Of a stretch of DNA of 37,159 bases, positions 1 through 7,720 are shown piece after piece. The DNA lies in NCBI GenBank assembly GCA_930990065.1, contig CAKNOA010000021.1, positions 1 to 37,159 on the forward strand, in the 5' to 3' direction. The position numbers and the translations under genes were made by a program. Numbering within the stretch: position 1 is the first letter of the stretch; each line of letters starts with the position of its first letter. This stretch comes from an uncultured Clostridia bacterium. Its GTDB lineage: Bacteria; Bacillota; Clostridia; Oscillospirales; Acutalibacteraceae. Below the pieces are notes generated by a model. The model was not told the origin of the DNA. It did no database searches and saw only the letters and a program-made list of their open reading frames with translations.

Positions 1-76
1 TGCTTAAACAATTTTTGCTTTCAAATATTGTCTAACTTTTTGGGGTCACTTCAATGGGAACAGGAGCGGTTTTTTA

Positions 77-1360
77 TTAGGAAAAGACGGTGAGTAGTTC
101 GCTGAGTTCGTCCTGGCACGCCGGGGACACCAGCTGTTCCCAGGAATAAAAGCAGAAGCCATCGCAGCAAAGGGAGCGCCCCGTTTCCACCTGCTGGCGC
201 AAAATCCCCGTTTCCTGCAGCCAGGTGCCGTCGTCGGCGTCGGTCCCGGCTTTGTACGCCGCCAGGCCCAGGTATAACGTGACATGGCTGCCGTCAGTCA
301 GTTCGGCCCAGGTTTCGGCCGTTTCGGAAAAGGGGAGCACCGCATTTTGGTCGTTGACATATAACTGGGGACACAGGGTGTCGATATACCCGGGCACCGA
401 ACACCAGGTGGCCACATCGGCCCCCATGGCGGTATCGTTGGATAGGTTGCCCTGGGGGCTGATGCCGAATGTCACCGCCGGATTGGCGGCTTTGATCTTT
501 TGATAGCAAAGGGATATGAGGGCGTTGATATTAGCGGTGCGCCATTCTAAAAGCGACAGGGCCGTCCCGCTTTTTTCCGCTTCTTCCCGGTAGGCCTCAT
601 ACTCCGTTTCATCGAACCCGGATTCCTGGGTGGGATAAAAATAGTCGTCAAATTCAATGCCGTCCACCTCATACCGGGCGGCAATTTCCGCCACGCCGTC
701 GGCAATATAGGTGCGCACGTCTTCATAGGCGGGGTTTAGGTACATGGCGTCCTCCCACGTGATCACATACCGCTTGGTTTCGCTTTTACTCTGCCACTGG
801 ACAGCCGGGTTATTATCCGCCAGGGTTTCGGGGGTGGAGGCGGTTTTCACCCGCAGGGGGTTTACCCACGCGTAAAACGCCAGACCGGATGCATGGGCTT
901 TTTCGATGAAAATGGCCATGGGGTCATACCCCGGGTCCTTCCCCTGGGTGCCGGTGAGAATGTGGCTAAAGGGGTAGAGGTCCGACGGGTACAACGCGTC
1001 GCCAAACGGGCGCACCTGGACAAACAGGGCGTTCATCCCGGCCTGCTTCGAGGTTTCGATGATCTCATCCACCCGGTCGCGGAAAGCCTGTTCCCCTTGG
1101 ACCGACAGGGCCATATATGGCACCCACACCCCCCGCATCTCTTCGCTGACGGGGGTGGAAACCGGTTCGCCGGTTTCGCCGGAAGTGGCCGGAGAAGCCG
1201 GGGACGAGGCTGAAACAGATAATGAGGCGGGTTCGGTTTGTGCGGTGGGTTCCCCCGCTGCGGTGCGCGAGAGGGCCACCGCCCCGCACAGGAGACAAAC
1301 GGCCAGGCAAAATACGGCGCCGGTAAAACGGGGGCGCAAGCGGATAATGTGGCTTTTCAT
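77..1360 (-). CDS. Secreted GHL10-type (family 10-like) glycosyl hydrolase
   Basis: Probable exported polysaccharide-active enzyme of the GHL10/DUF187 family (YngK-like TIM barrel), acting outside the cell on cell-wall or extracellular glycan; the substrate cannot be read from sequence. The N-terminus has a basic stretch followed by a hydrophobic core (FTGAVFCLAVCLLCGAVAL), then a Ser/Thr/Pro-rich linker to about residue 75. The catalytic barrel opens with MRGVWVPYMALS and contains the family motifs FVQVRPFGDALYPS, FYAWVNPLRV and the acidic strand VDGIEFDDYFYP. At about 427 aa it is near usual length. Two starts are possible: ATG at 1360, used here, has a purine-rich site 11-12 nt upstream, while ATG at 1372 would directly abut AGAAAGG. 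It is monocistronic and divergent from the next gene. Confident in family, not in substrate. Confidence 0.85.
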   Translation of the reverse strand: MKSHIIRLRPRFTGAVFCLAVCLLCGAVALSRTAAGEPTAQTEPASLSVSASSPASPATSGETGEPVSTPVSEEMRGVWVPYMALSVQGEQAFRDRVDEIIETSKQAGMNALFVQVRPFGDALYPSDLYPFSHILTGTQGKDPGYDPMAIFIEKAHASGLAFYAWVNPLRVKTASTPETLADNNPAVQWQSKSETKRYVITWEDAMYLNPAYEDVRTYIADGVAEIAARYEVDGIEFDDYFYPTQESGFDETEYEAYREEAEKSGTALSLLEWRTANINALISLCYQKIKAANPAVTFGISPQGNLSNDTAMGADVATWCSVPGYIDTLCPQLYVNDQNAVLPFSETAETWAELTDGSHVTLYLGLAAYKAGTDADDGTWLQETGILRQQVETGRSLCCDGFCFYSWEQLVSPACQDELSELLTVFS

Positions 1361-1393
1361 GCCTTTTTTCATCCTTTCTCACGGAACGCCGGT

Positions 1394-1423
1394 TTGACAG
1401 TACCGGGCGCGCTGTGCTATCAT
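1394..1423 (+). promoter_or_regulatory. Sigma-A promoter for the DUF1294/yjjG-like pair
   Basis: TTGACA at 1394-1399 and TATCAT at 1418-1423 are separated by 18 bp, about 70 nt before the DUF1294 start. The -35 is a perfect consensus and the -10 is a near match. Confidence 0.6.
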
Positions 1424-1492
1424 GGGAAAAACTCTTGTCCATCCATATGAGAAAAAGAAGCCCGCTATGACAAGGAAAAGGAGGCGTCGCCC

Positions 1493-1783
1493 ATGCCGGA
1501 TGGGTATGTTGTCGCAGCCGTCTATCTGGTGCTCATCAATATCGTGGCGGCATGCCTGACCGTGTGGGATAAGCGCCGGGCGCAAAAAAACGGGTGGCGT
1601 GTGCGGGAGCGCACGCTGCTATTGGTGGCGATTTTGGGCGGTTCCCCGGCCATGTACGGCGTGATGAAAAAGATTCGCCATAAAACGAAACACAAAAAAT
1701 TTATGATCGGCCTGCCGGTGATTTTCTTTTTGCAAGTGGCGCTGGGAGTGTGGGCCGGTTTGATGGGCTTTTGGCCCCTATAA
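1493..1783 (+). CDS. DUF1294 family small membrane protein
   Basis: Small integral membrane protein of the DUF1294 family, which has no established function. The 96 residues contain an N-terminal helix (VVAAVYLVLINIVAACLTVW), the family signature around WDKRRAQKNGWRVRE, the conserved ILGGSPAMYGVMKKIRHKTKHKKF segment in the middle (split here as ILGGSPAMYG then KIRHKTKHKKF), and a C-terminal membrane helix. Length is typical of the family. The start at 1493 has AAGGAGG eight bases upstream. It is followed after 14 bases by a HAD phosphatase whose ribosome site overlaps this gene's stop, so the two are probably co-transcribed and translationally coupled. No functional link between them is known. 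Confidence 0.85.
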   Translation: MPDGYVVAAVYLVLINIVAACLTVWDKRRAQKNGWRVRERTLLLVAILGGSPAMYGVMKKIRHKTKHKKFMIGLPVIFFLQVALGVWAGLMGFWPL

Positions 1784-1797
1784 GGAGGAAGCGGAAA

Positions 1798-2490
1798 ATG
1801 GCACGGTATTCGGTTTTGCTGCTGGATAACGACGGCACCCTGATGGATTTTCAAAAAGCGGAAGAACAGGCCCTGCGCCTGACGTGCGAAGCCATGGGAA
1901 AACCGTACAATGAACAGGTGCTGCACCAGTATTCGGCCATCAACAGCGGCTGGTGGCGGCGGCTGGAAAAAGGTGAATGTACCAAAGACGAATTGCAGCA
2001 TGGGCGTTTTCGCGATTTTTTGCAAGACCAGCAGTGGCAGGGGGAAGCGGGGGCCTGGAATACCCAGTACATGGAAAACTTGGGCAAAGGCAGCTTTCTG
2101 ATGCCCGGGGCGGAAGAGGTGTGCCGCGCGCTCAGCCAAACCTATGCACTGTATGTGGTCACCAACGGCGTCTCGAAAACCCAGCACCGCCGCATTGACC
2201 ATTGCCCGTTTGCGCCGTACCTCAGCGGCATTTTTGTTTCCGAAGAAGCCGGCGCCCCCAAACCGGAACCGGCGTATTTTGCCCATGTATTTGCCCATTT
2301 GCCGGAAAAAGACCGCAGCCGCATGCTGCTCATCGGCGACAGCCCATCGTCCGATCTGTTGGGGGCCAACCGGGCCGGGATCGATTGCTGTTGGTTCGCG
2401 CCGGACGGGCGGGAATTGCCCGAGGGGGTTACCTGCACGTACCGTATCCGCTCGCTCTATGAATTACCCGCGCTACTGCAATCCTGTTAA
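1798..2490 (+). CDS. HAD-family hydrolase, YjjG-like noncanonical pyrimidine nucleotidase
   Basis: Cytosolic HAD phosphatase that most resembles the YjjG/YfnB group, which dephosphorylates nucleoside monophosphates including noncanonical pyrimidines and so helps clean the nucleotide pool. The nucleophile motif is LLLDNDGTLMDF near the N-terminus (DxDGT type), motif II is VVTNGVSKTQ, and motifs III/IV are KPEPAYF and MLLIGDSPSSDLLGANRAG. The helical cap lies between residues 15 and 95. At 230 aa it is normal length. An open frame extends upstream to 1750, but ATG 1798 is preferred: it follows AAGGAGG by eight bases and gives the usual MxRYxxLLLDNDGT start. It ends just before a terminator. The exact substrate is inferred from similarity only. 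Confidence 0.82.
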   Translation: MARYSVLLLDNDGTLMDFQKAEEQALRLTCEAMGKPYNEQVLHQYSAINSGWWRRLEKGECTKDELQHGRFRDFLQDQQWQGEAGAWNTQYMENLGKGSFLMPGAEEVCRALSQTYALYVVTNGVSKTQHRRIDHCPFAPYLSGIFVSEEAGAPKPEPAYFAHVFAHLPEKDRSRMLLIGDSPSSDLLGANRAGIDCCWFAPDGRELPEGVTCTYRIRSLYELPALLQSC

Positions 2491-2503
2491 ATAAATAGAA
2501 AAA

Positions 2504-2533
2504 GGCCGTCCCGTCATGAAAAACGGGGCGGTC
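2504..2533. terminator. Intrinsic terminator between convergent genes
   Basis: An 11-bp stem (ggccgtcccgt at 2504-2514 against acggggcggtc at 2523-2533, with G-U pairs) is followed by CTTTTTCTTT on the plus strand and preceded by an A-run. It lies between the yjjG-like gene and mtaB, which converge, so it may serve both. Confidence 0.8.
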
Positions 2534-2547
2534 TTTTTCTTTGGCTT

Positions 2548-3840
2548 TTATTCGGCAAACGTACCGGTGCAGCCGTCTTCCCCGGCCTCGCTAATGCGTA
2601 CCGGGCGCTGGCAGCCCGCCAGTTCCCCCGGGCAGGAGACCCGCACTAGGGTGTAATTGGGGGTGTGCCCTTCAAAGGTACCGTCTTTGGCGCGCTGTTC
2701 AAATAGCACGTCCTGAACGGTACCCACTTGCTGCTGCAAAAAGGCCCGGCGGGTCTGATTCGTCACGGCAATCATCCGGCGGCTGCGGTCTTCCTTCACG
2801 GCGTTGCTCACCTGGTCGGGGAAGGCGTCGGCCCGGGTGCCCCGGCGGCGGGAGTACATGAACACGTGGGCTTTGGCAAAGCCGATTTCTTCGGCAAAGC
2901 GCAGGCTTTTTTCAAATTCGTCCTCCGTTTCCCCGGCAAAGCCCACCATAATGTCAGTGGTAATCGCGCACCCGGGGAAGGCGGCCCGCAGGTTTTCCAC
3001 AATGCGCCGGTATTCGGCGGTGTCGTAGTGGCGGTTCATGCGCTTTAACGTGGCGTCGCACCCGCTTTGCAGGCTCAAATGGAACTGCGGGCACAGCTTT
3101 TCCTGTTTGGCCATGCGGGCGATCACGTCGGGGGATAATTCTTCCGGTTCCAACGACCCCAGGCGCACCCGGGTGATCTGCGGCACCCGGCAGGCGGCTT
3201 CCACCGCGTCGCACAAAGTCAGCCCCAAGTCTTGCCCATAGGCCGACAGGTTAATGCCGGTGAGCACCACTTCCCGGTATCCGTGTTCCCCCAGCTGGCG
3301 CAGCTCGTCTTCCAGCTGGTCCATGGGACGGGACCGCACCCGGCCTCTGGAATAAGGGATAATGCAGTAGGAACAGAAGCGGTTGCAGCCGTCTTCGATT
3401 TTCACAAACGCACGGGTGCGTTCAAAAAACGTGCCTACCTGCATGGTTTCGTACGTTTCGCCGTTTTCGTGGGGTGTGATGTCGATCACCCGTTCATGGG
3501 TGCGCATAAACTGCAAAATATCGTCGCACAGCGCGTGGCGGTTCGTGTTGCCCAGCACGATATCGGCTTCTTGCAGGGCGGCCGATTCTTCGGGAAACGC
3601 CTGGGGCATACAGCCGGTGAGCACAATCACAGCATCCGGATGCGTGCGCCGGGTGTGACGCACGGTCTGGCGCACCTTGTGGTCGCTGGTCGCCGTGACC
3701 GTGCAGGAATTGATGACAACCACGTCCGGCTCTTCCTCCGCCTGGCAGGCGGAAAACCCTTTGCGGCACAGGTCTTCCAGCATGGCCTGGGATTCATATT
3801 GATTGACTTTACAGCCCAATGTAATCATCGAAACATTCAT
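2548..3840 (-). CDS. mtaB: tRNA (N6-L-threonylcarbamoyladenosine(37)-C2)-methylthiotransferase MtaB
   Basis: Radical-SAM methylthiotransferase that converts t6A37 to ms2t6A37 in ANN-decoding tRNAs, stabilising codon-anticodon pairing. The N-terminal UPF0004 domain carries the three auxiliary-cluster cysteines Cys10 (TLGCKVNQYES), Cys46 (INSCTVT) and Cys77 (LTGCMPQ). The radical-SAM domain begins with the CxxxCxxC motif at Cys152, Cys156 and Cys159, followed by IPYSRGRVRSR. A TRAM-like tail follows to residue 430, full length for the family. The CKVNQYES signature separates MtaB from MiaB and RimO. The ATG start at 3840 follows AAAGGA. It appears monocistronic on the minus strand, ending against the shared terminator with the yjjG-like gene. 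Confidence 0.95.
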   Translation of the reverse strand: MNVSMITLGCKVNQYESQAMLEDLCRKGFSACQAEEEPDVVVINSCTVTATSDHKVRQTVRHTRRTHPDAVIVLTGCMPQAFPEESAALQEADIVLGNTNRHALCDDILQFMRTHERVIDITPHENGETYETMQVGTFFERTRAFVKIEDGCNRFCSYCIIPYSRGRVRSRPMDQLEDELRQLGEHGYREVVLTGINLSAYGQDLGLTLCDAVEAACRVPQITRVRLGSLEPEELSPDVIARMAKQEKLCPQFHLSLQSGCDATLKRMNRHYDTAEYRRIVENLRAAFPGCAITTDIMVGFAGETEDEFEKSLRFAEEIGFAKAHVFMYSRRRGTRADAFPDQVSNAVKEDRSRRMIAVTNQTRRAFLQQQVGTVQDVLFEQRAKDGTFEGHTPNYTLVRVSCPGELAGCQRPVRISEAGEDGCTGTFAE

Positions 3841-3972
3841 ATCAATAAAGTCCTTTCTTTCCTCACCGCAGAAATGTCGGTTTTTTTATATGTTTTTCCT
3901 ATTAAATCCCGAATTTTTGATAGAAACCGGGGCTTTGTATCCAATTGTAGGGAAAAACCATAATATTTTCTC

Positions 3973-4001
3973 TTGTTCTGAAAATAGGGCTTTGCTACAA
4001 T
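3973..4001 (+). promoter_or_regulatory. Sigma-A promoter of the HPr-like gene
   Basis: TTGTTC at 3973-3978 and TACAAT at 3996-4001 with a 17-bp spacer, about 50 nt before the GTG start. The surrounding 3841-4052 interval is AT-rich and otherwise holds nothing I can name. Confidence 0.55.
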
Positions 4002-4052
4002 GAAAGGGTTAAAAGATTGGTTCGGGTTTGAAGCGGAAAAAGGGGGATTATT

Positions 4053-4313
4053 GTGATTCTCACCCATATCATGCTCACCAGTATGGAGGCGGTCAATGAG
4101 TTTGTCCGCTTGACAAATGCGGCTGAATACAAAGATCTGCGGATCAAATTGCTGTGCGAAAACAGCGAAGTCGATGCGAAATCCATTATGGATGTATTCA
4201 GCACGGATCTATCCCGTCCCATTTTACTTTCGGCCGACGGGGATTTTACAGCCGAAACCGCGTTTGCCAGTGCGGTACGGCCGTTTGAAGTTTCACTAAC
4301 CGAAACACCGTGA
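4053..4313 (+). CDS. HPr-like protein lacking the phosphorylatable histidine
   Basis: An 86-residue protein with the length and layout of a PTS HPr domain. The region KSIMDVFSTDLSRPILL matches the Ser46 segment of HPr (KSIMGVMSL), so a regulatory-serine position is retained. The N-terminal region, where HPr has the active-site His15 (GLHARP), reads LTSMEAVNEFV and has no histidine, so phosphotransfer through His15 is not possible. Such His-less HPr paralogues are common in Firmicutes and their role is not settled. Start is GTG 4053, preceded by an AAAAGGGGGA ribosome site. It is monocistronic, with its own promoter and terminator. Confidence 0.75.
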   Translation: MILTHIMLTSMEAVNEFVRLTNAAEYKDLRIKLLCENSEVDAKSIMDVFSTDLSRPILLSADGDFTAETAFASAVRPFEVSLTETP

Positions 4314-4326
4314 GGGTATGTGACCG

Positions 4327-4360
4327 AAAAGGCAGCCTTTTTAGCAAAGGGCTGCCTTTT
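4327..4360 (+). terminator. Intrinsic terminator after the HPr-like gene
   Basis: Stem aaaaggcagcc (from 4327) against ggctgcctttt (to 4360), followed by CTTTTT. Its right half overlaps the last codons of the convergent ABC-F gene, whose stop is at 4341-4343. Confidence 0.8.
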
Positions 4361-6272
4361 CTTTTTCCTCCAGTTCGCCGTTGAGCGCCTCCCAGCGGAT
4401 CATCAAAGAATCGTTTTCCTGGCGCAATTCGTCCAGCCGGGCCGACAGGGCCATGGCCTTTTCGTAATCGGAGGCAATGTCCGGCTGCTGTAAGTCCCGG
4501 TTACACTGGACCATTTCTTCGTCGATTTCCTCAATACGGGTTTCGGCCCGTTGAATCTGGCTGCGCAGCCGCCTGAGTTCCGCTTCCTGTTCTTTGCGCA
4601 GTTTGTAGCGGTTGATTTTGGGCGGTTGGGGCGTTTGCTGCTTTTTCTTCTCCTGCTCTTCCTGGCGGGCACTGAGAAAATCGTCGTAATTGCCCACGTA
4701 TTCCGTTACCGTGCCATTTTCCAGATAATAAATCCGGTCAGCCAGTTTGTTAATCAGGTACCGGTCGTGGGAAACAATCAGCAGCGTGCCGTCATAGTGC
4801 AGCAAGGCGTCTTCCAGCGCTTCGCAGGACGTAATATCCAGGTGGTTGGTCGGTTCGTCCAACAATAGGAAATTCGCTTTCGACAGCATCAGCCGCAATA
4901 AAAGCACCCGGGCCCGCTCGCCGCCGGACAGGGCCGCCACGGGTTTAAATACGTCGTCCCCTTTAAACAGGAAAACCGCCAGCGCGCTGCGCACCTGGGT
5001 TTCCGTCATGGTGGGGTGCAGGTTCCAAATGGCATCCAGTACGGTGCCGTCGGCCTGCTGCGTTAAGCTTGTTTGCAGCTGGTCGTAATACCCCACATCG
5101 ATGCCGGCCCCAAACCGCACCGAACCGCTTTCGGGCTGATACTGCTGCAATAAAATTTTCAGTAGTGACGTTTTGCCGCACCCGTTGGGCCCCAGCAAAA
5201 AGACCCGCTCCTGCCTACTGATAAACAGGTTCACATGGGAAAACAGGGGCTTTTTGTCGAACGACAGCGCCAAATCGTCGGCCATGAGCACATCGTTGCC
5301 GCCCCGCTGGCTGGCCCCAAAGCTGAAATGGATGGTGTCCGGCGCCGAAGCCGGGCGCACCAGGTTCTTTTGCAGCCGTTCGATGACCTTCATTTTGCTG
5401 GCAATGGTTTTGTAATTCCGTTCCTGGTTAAAGCGCTTTTGCTGTTCGATCATGGACTGCAGCCGTTTGATTTCCCGGGTGGTGTTTTCGTACACCCGTT
5501 GGGCGGTGAGGCGCCCTTCTTCCTTTAAAGACAGGTAGGTGGAATAATTGCCTTTGTATAACGTCAGGCGGCCATATTCCATTTCGAACGTGCGGTTGGT
5601 CACATGGTCCAGGAAAAACCGGTCGTGGGAGATCACAATGTAAGCGCCGTGGTAGTTTTTCAAAAAATCTTCCAGCCATTCCACGGCGGCAATGTCCAGG
5701 TGGTTGGTCGGTTCGTCCAGCAGCAGCAAATTGGCGCCGCTGAGCAGCATTTTGGCCAGCTGCAGTTTGGCTTTCTGCCCGCCGCTGAGAACCCCGATGG
5801 GCGAACCCATCTGTTCGTCGGTAAACCCTAAACCCAATAGCGTGCTGCGGGCCCGGCTTTTATAGGTCAGCCCGCCTTCCCGGTTAAACCGGTCGTTGAG
5901 CCGGAACTGTTCGTCCAGCAGCGCCTGCATGTCCCCGGGATGGCCCTGCAGCGCCTGGTTGACCGTATCCAGCCGCTGTTCCAGTTCGATCAAATCCGAA
6001 AAAACCGTCAGCACTTCGTGATAGGCGCTGCGGTGCAAATCGCGGCACACGTGCTGTTCCATGTAGCCGATTACGCAGTCTTTGGCTTTGTAAATATCGC
6101 CCTCATCGGCCGTATATTCCCCCGTGAGCACTTTAAACAGGGTGGTTTTCCCCGACCCGTTGATGCCCACCAGGCCCACGCGGTCATTTTTTTGGATTTC
6201 AAAAGAAACGCCGCTAAAAATCGTGTCGGCGCCGAAAGATTTCGTAAGTTGGCTGGTACTTAAAAGTGCCAT
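4341..6272 (-). CDS. ABC-F family ATPase (ribosome-associated, no membrane domain)
   Basis: Cytosolic twin-ATPase ABC-F protein; the family binds the ribosomal E site and either helps translation or protects against ribosome-targeting antibiotics. Domain 1 has Walker A GINGSGKTT, signature LSGGQKAKLQLAK and Walker B LLLLDEPTNHLD. A charged interdomain linker follows (SLKEEGRLTAQRV onward). Domain 2 has GPNGCGKTS, LSGGERARVLLLR and FLLLDEPTNHLD. A Lys/Glu-rich coiled-coil tail runs from about residue 540 to the end. The open frame extends to 6452, but ATG 6272 (MALLSTSQLTKSF, 643 aa) follows AAAAGGAGG and matches the family start. The layout resembles YdiF/Uup-type members; a resistance role cannot be claimed from sequence. 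Confidence 0.92.
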   Translation of the reverse strand: MALLSTSQLTKSFGADTIFSGVSFEIQKNDRVGLVGINGSGKTTLFKVLTGEYTADEGDIYKAKDCVIGYMEQHVCRDLHRSAYHEVLTVFSDLIELEQRLDTVNQALQGHPGDMQALLDEQFRLNDRFNREGGLTYKSRARSTLLGLGFTDEQMGSPIGVLSGGQKAKLQLAKMLLSGANLLLLDEPTNHLDIAAVEWLEDFLKNYHGAYIVISHDRFFLDHVTNRTFEMEYGRLTLYKGNYSTYLSLKEEGRLTAQRVYENTTREIKRLQSMIEQQKRFNQERNYKTIASKMKVIERLQKNLVRPASAPDTIHFSFGASQRGGNDVLMADDLALSFDKKPLFSHVNLFISRQERVFLLGPNGCGKTSLLKILLQQYQPESGSVRFGAGIDVGYYDQLQTSLTQQADGTVLDAIWNLHPTMTETQVRSALAVFLFKGDDVFKPVAALSGGERARVLLLRLMLSKANFLLLDEPTNHLDITSCEALEDALLHYDGTLLIVSHDRYLINKLADRIYYLENGTVTEYVGNYDDFLSARQEEQEKKKQQTPQPPKINRYKLRKEQEAELRRLRSQIQRAETRIEEIDEEMVQCNRDLQQPDIASDYEKAMALSARLDELRQENDSLMIRWEALNGELEEKEKAALC

Positions 6273-6323
6273 AAAACGCGGCCTCCTTTTGATTTGACGC
6301 CCCTGGGGCGCATAAGTATTCCT

Positions 6324-6352
6324 ATTATACCGGATAATCCTGTTAGAATCAA
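6324..6352 (-). promoter_or_regulatory. Sigma-A promoter of the ABC-F gene
   Basis: On the minus strand TTGATT (6352-6347) and a perfect TATAAT (6329-6324) are separated by 17 bp, about 50 nt before the start at 6272. Confidence 0.7.
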
Positions 6353-6401
6353 GGGATTCCCCCCTCCCAAAAGGCGGTATCCGGCCCCAAAAACGCAAAA
6401 A

Positions 6402-6431
6402 AACAGGAACCGGTGTTTCCCGGTTCCTGTT
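6402..6431 (-). terminator. Intrinsic terminator after the frameshifted gene
   Basis: A perfect 12-bp stem (aacaggaaccgg at 6402-6413, ccggttcctgtt at 6420-6431) with a 6-nt loop. U-runs follow on both strands, so it can act leftward for the gene ending at 6437. Confidence 0.8.
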
Positions 6432-6436
6432 TTTTG

Positions 6437-6869
6437 TTACAGGTAGCGGCACATGCTTTCGATCATGTCCCGTTCTTTTTGCATCACGTCACTAGCTAAC
6501 GCTTCGGCTTCTTCGTCGCTTTCCTGCTGGTGGTTGAGCACACTGTGCATTTCAATAAGCCCCATGGTGCACCCCAGCACCATCATTTCCGCCGCTTTCG
6601 ACGGGGTCAAATTTTTTAACGTGCTCATTTTCAGCGAACACCACTGGGTCATTTTTTTGCATCCCGTTTTCTTCCCGGGGCAAAAGCCCCCGGCTATAGA
6701 GCAGGTGTTCGGCTTTTTTGGCGGCGGTTTGGTACCAGACGCCGTGCTTTTCCACTTCGGCACGCAGTTCGGAATGACAAATGCGGGGTAAGAGTGCCCG
6801 CACCGCTTTGACGCCATATGTGCCGGTTTTGTGTATAACTTGCAGCAGTTCTCCTCGGGTGGGTTCCAT
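6437..6869 (-). pseudogene. Small helical protein of unknown function, interrupted by a +1 frameshift in an A7 run
   Basis: Two overlapping minus-strand frames together make one ~143-aa all-helical protein. The first part begins at ATG 6869 (MEPTRGELLQVIHKTG), nine bases after AAGGAG, and reads to ENGMQK. The second part continues as MTQWCSLKMSTLKNLTPSKA through to ESMCRYL. The break is at a run of seven A (plus-strand T at 6652-6658); six A would fuse ATG CAA AAA ATG ACC in frame. The assembled protein resembles, from memory, a short clostridial helical/ferritin-like hypothetical family. Possible explanations are a sequencing or assembly indel in the homopolymer, a real inactivating mutation, or transcriptional slippage. 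Promoter not seen; a terminator follows. Confidence 0.65.
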
Positions 6870-7013
6870 CTTCTTTTTCTCCTTTTTGCTATAGAGTGCA
6901 AAAGGGCATGCCTCTGCACACGCCTTTTTGCTATCCTTTCCCGCCAAAAGCCCGTTATGAGGGAGAAAATTGGGGAATTTCCGGCATTTTTTCCGAAAAG
7001 AAACGTTTTTTTA

Positions 7014-7043
7014 TTGAACTCAAAATCGGGGATATGCTATAAT
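7014..7043 (+). promoter_or_regulatory. Sigma-A promoter of nrdR
   Basis: TTGAAC at 7014-7019 and perfect TATAAT at 7038-7043 with an 18-bp spacer, about 90 nt before nrdR. I see no NrdR-box pair in this region, so autoregulation is not apparent. Confidence 0.65.
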
Positions 7044-7134
7044 AACGCTAACAAAAAGGAAAAAAACGTAACGAAAGAAAAAGGCCGGGTAGCAAAAAAA
7101 GGATGCCGGCCGTCCCCAAAAGGAGGGAACAGCC

Positions 7135-7593
7135 ATGAAGTGCCCCTATTGTTCGTATCCGGAAAGCAAGGTTATCGATTCCCGCCCCACGGATGAAGGC
7201 GAGCGGATTCGCCGCCGCCGGGAATGTTTGCAGTGCGGCAAACGATTTACAACGTATGAAATCATCGAAACCGTGCCGCTGATGGTGGTGAAAAAGGATA
7301 AATCCCGGGAAGCGTTCGACCGCAATAAGCTGCTGGGCGGTTTACTGCGCGCCTGTGAAAAACGCCCGGTATCGCTGGAACAGCTGGAAGAGATTGTAAA
7401 CGAAATCGAAAATAAGCTGCAAAACTCTTTGGACCGGGAAATTCCGTCCAGCTTAATCGGGACCTATGCCATGGAAAAACTCAAGGAAGTCGACGAAGTC
7501 GCCTATGTGCGCTTTGCTTCTGTGTACCGGCAATTCCGGGACATCAATTCCTTTATGGAAGAACTGAGCAAAATTATGGAAAGCAAAAAATAA
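7135..7593 (+). CDS. nrdR: Transcriptional repressor NrdR
   Basis: Nucleotide-sensing repressor of ribonucleotide reductase genes. The N-terminal zinc ribbon has CPYC at Cys3/Cys6 and CLQC at Cys31/Cys34, with the basic RIRRRRE stretch that contacts NrdR boxes. The ATP-cone follows from about residue 49 ([24 protein letters not shown], here read in two parts: [15 protein letters not shown] and LLGGLLRAC). The 152-aa length is exact for the family. ATG 7135 is preceded by AAAAGGAGGG. It is monocistronic between its own promoter and terminator, with no ribonucleotide reductase gene in the window, so its targets are elsewhere. Confidence 0.97.
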   Translation: MKCPYCSYPESKVIDSRPTDEGERIRRRRECLQCGKRFTTYEIIETVPLMVVKKDKSREAFDRNKLLGGLLRACEKRPVSLEQLEEIVNEIENKLQNSLDREIPSSLIGTYAMEKLKEVDEVAYVRFASVYRQFRDINSFMEELSKIMESKK

Positions 7594-7598
7594 AAAAG

Positions 7599-7623
7599 CG
7601 GGCCTTTTCTAGGCCCGTTTTTT
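7599..7623 (+). terminator. Intrinsic terminator after nrdR
   Basis: Stem cgggcct (7599-7605) against aggcccg (7611-7617), loop of five, then TTTTTTG. Confidence 0.8.
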
Positions 7624-7635
7624 GCACCTGAAAAA

Positions 7636-7675
7636 CGAACAAACGTTTGACACAAAACCGTTCCTATGATATGAT
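7636..7675 (+). promoter_or_regulatory. LexA/DinR-like SOS box overlapping the promoter of the SRAP gene
   Basis: CGAACAAACGTTTG at 7636-7649 matches the Bacillus-type SOS box CGAACRNRYGTTYC at all but its last base. It overlaps the perfect -35 TTGACA at 7647-7652; TATGAT at 7670-7675 follows after 17 bp. The geometry is that of a repressor blocking RNA polymerase. That LexA binds here is inference from the motif plus the SOS-linked downstream gene. Confidence 0.7.
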
Positions 7676-7720
7676 AAAGAAAAAGAACGTGTGTTCGATT
7701 TTTGAAAGGGGTGCGCCAGC

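Noticed and set aside
1-76. Possible terminator half (GGGAACAGGAGCGG followed by T-run)
   Set aside because: No complementary left arm is present in the window, so a hairpin cannot be shown.
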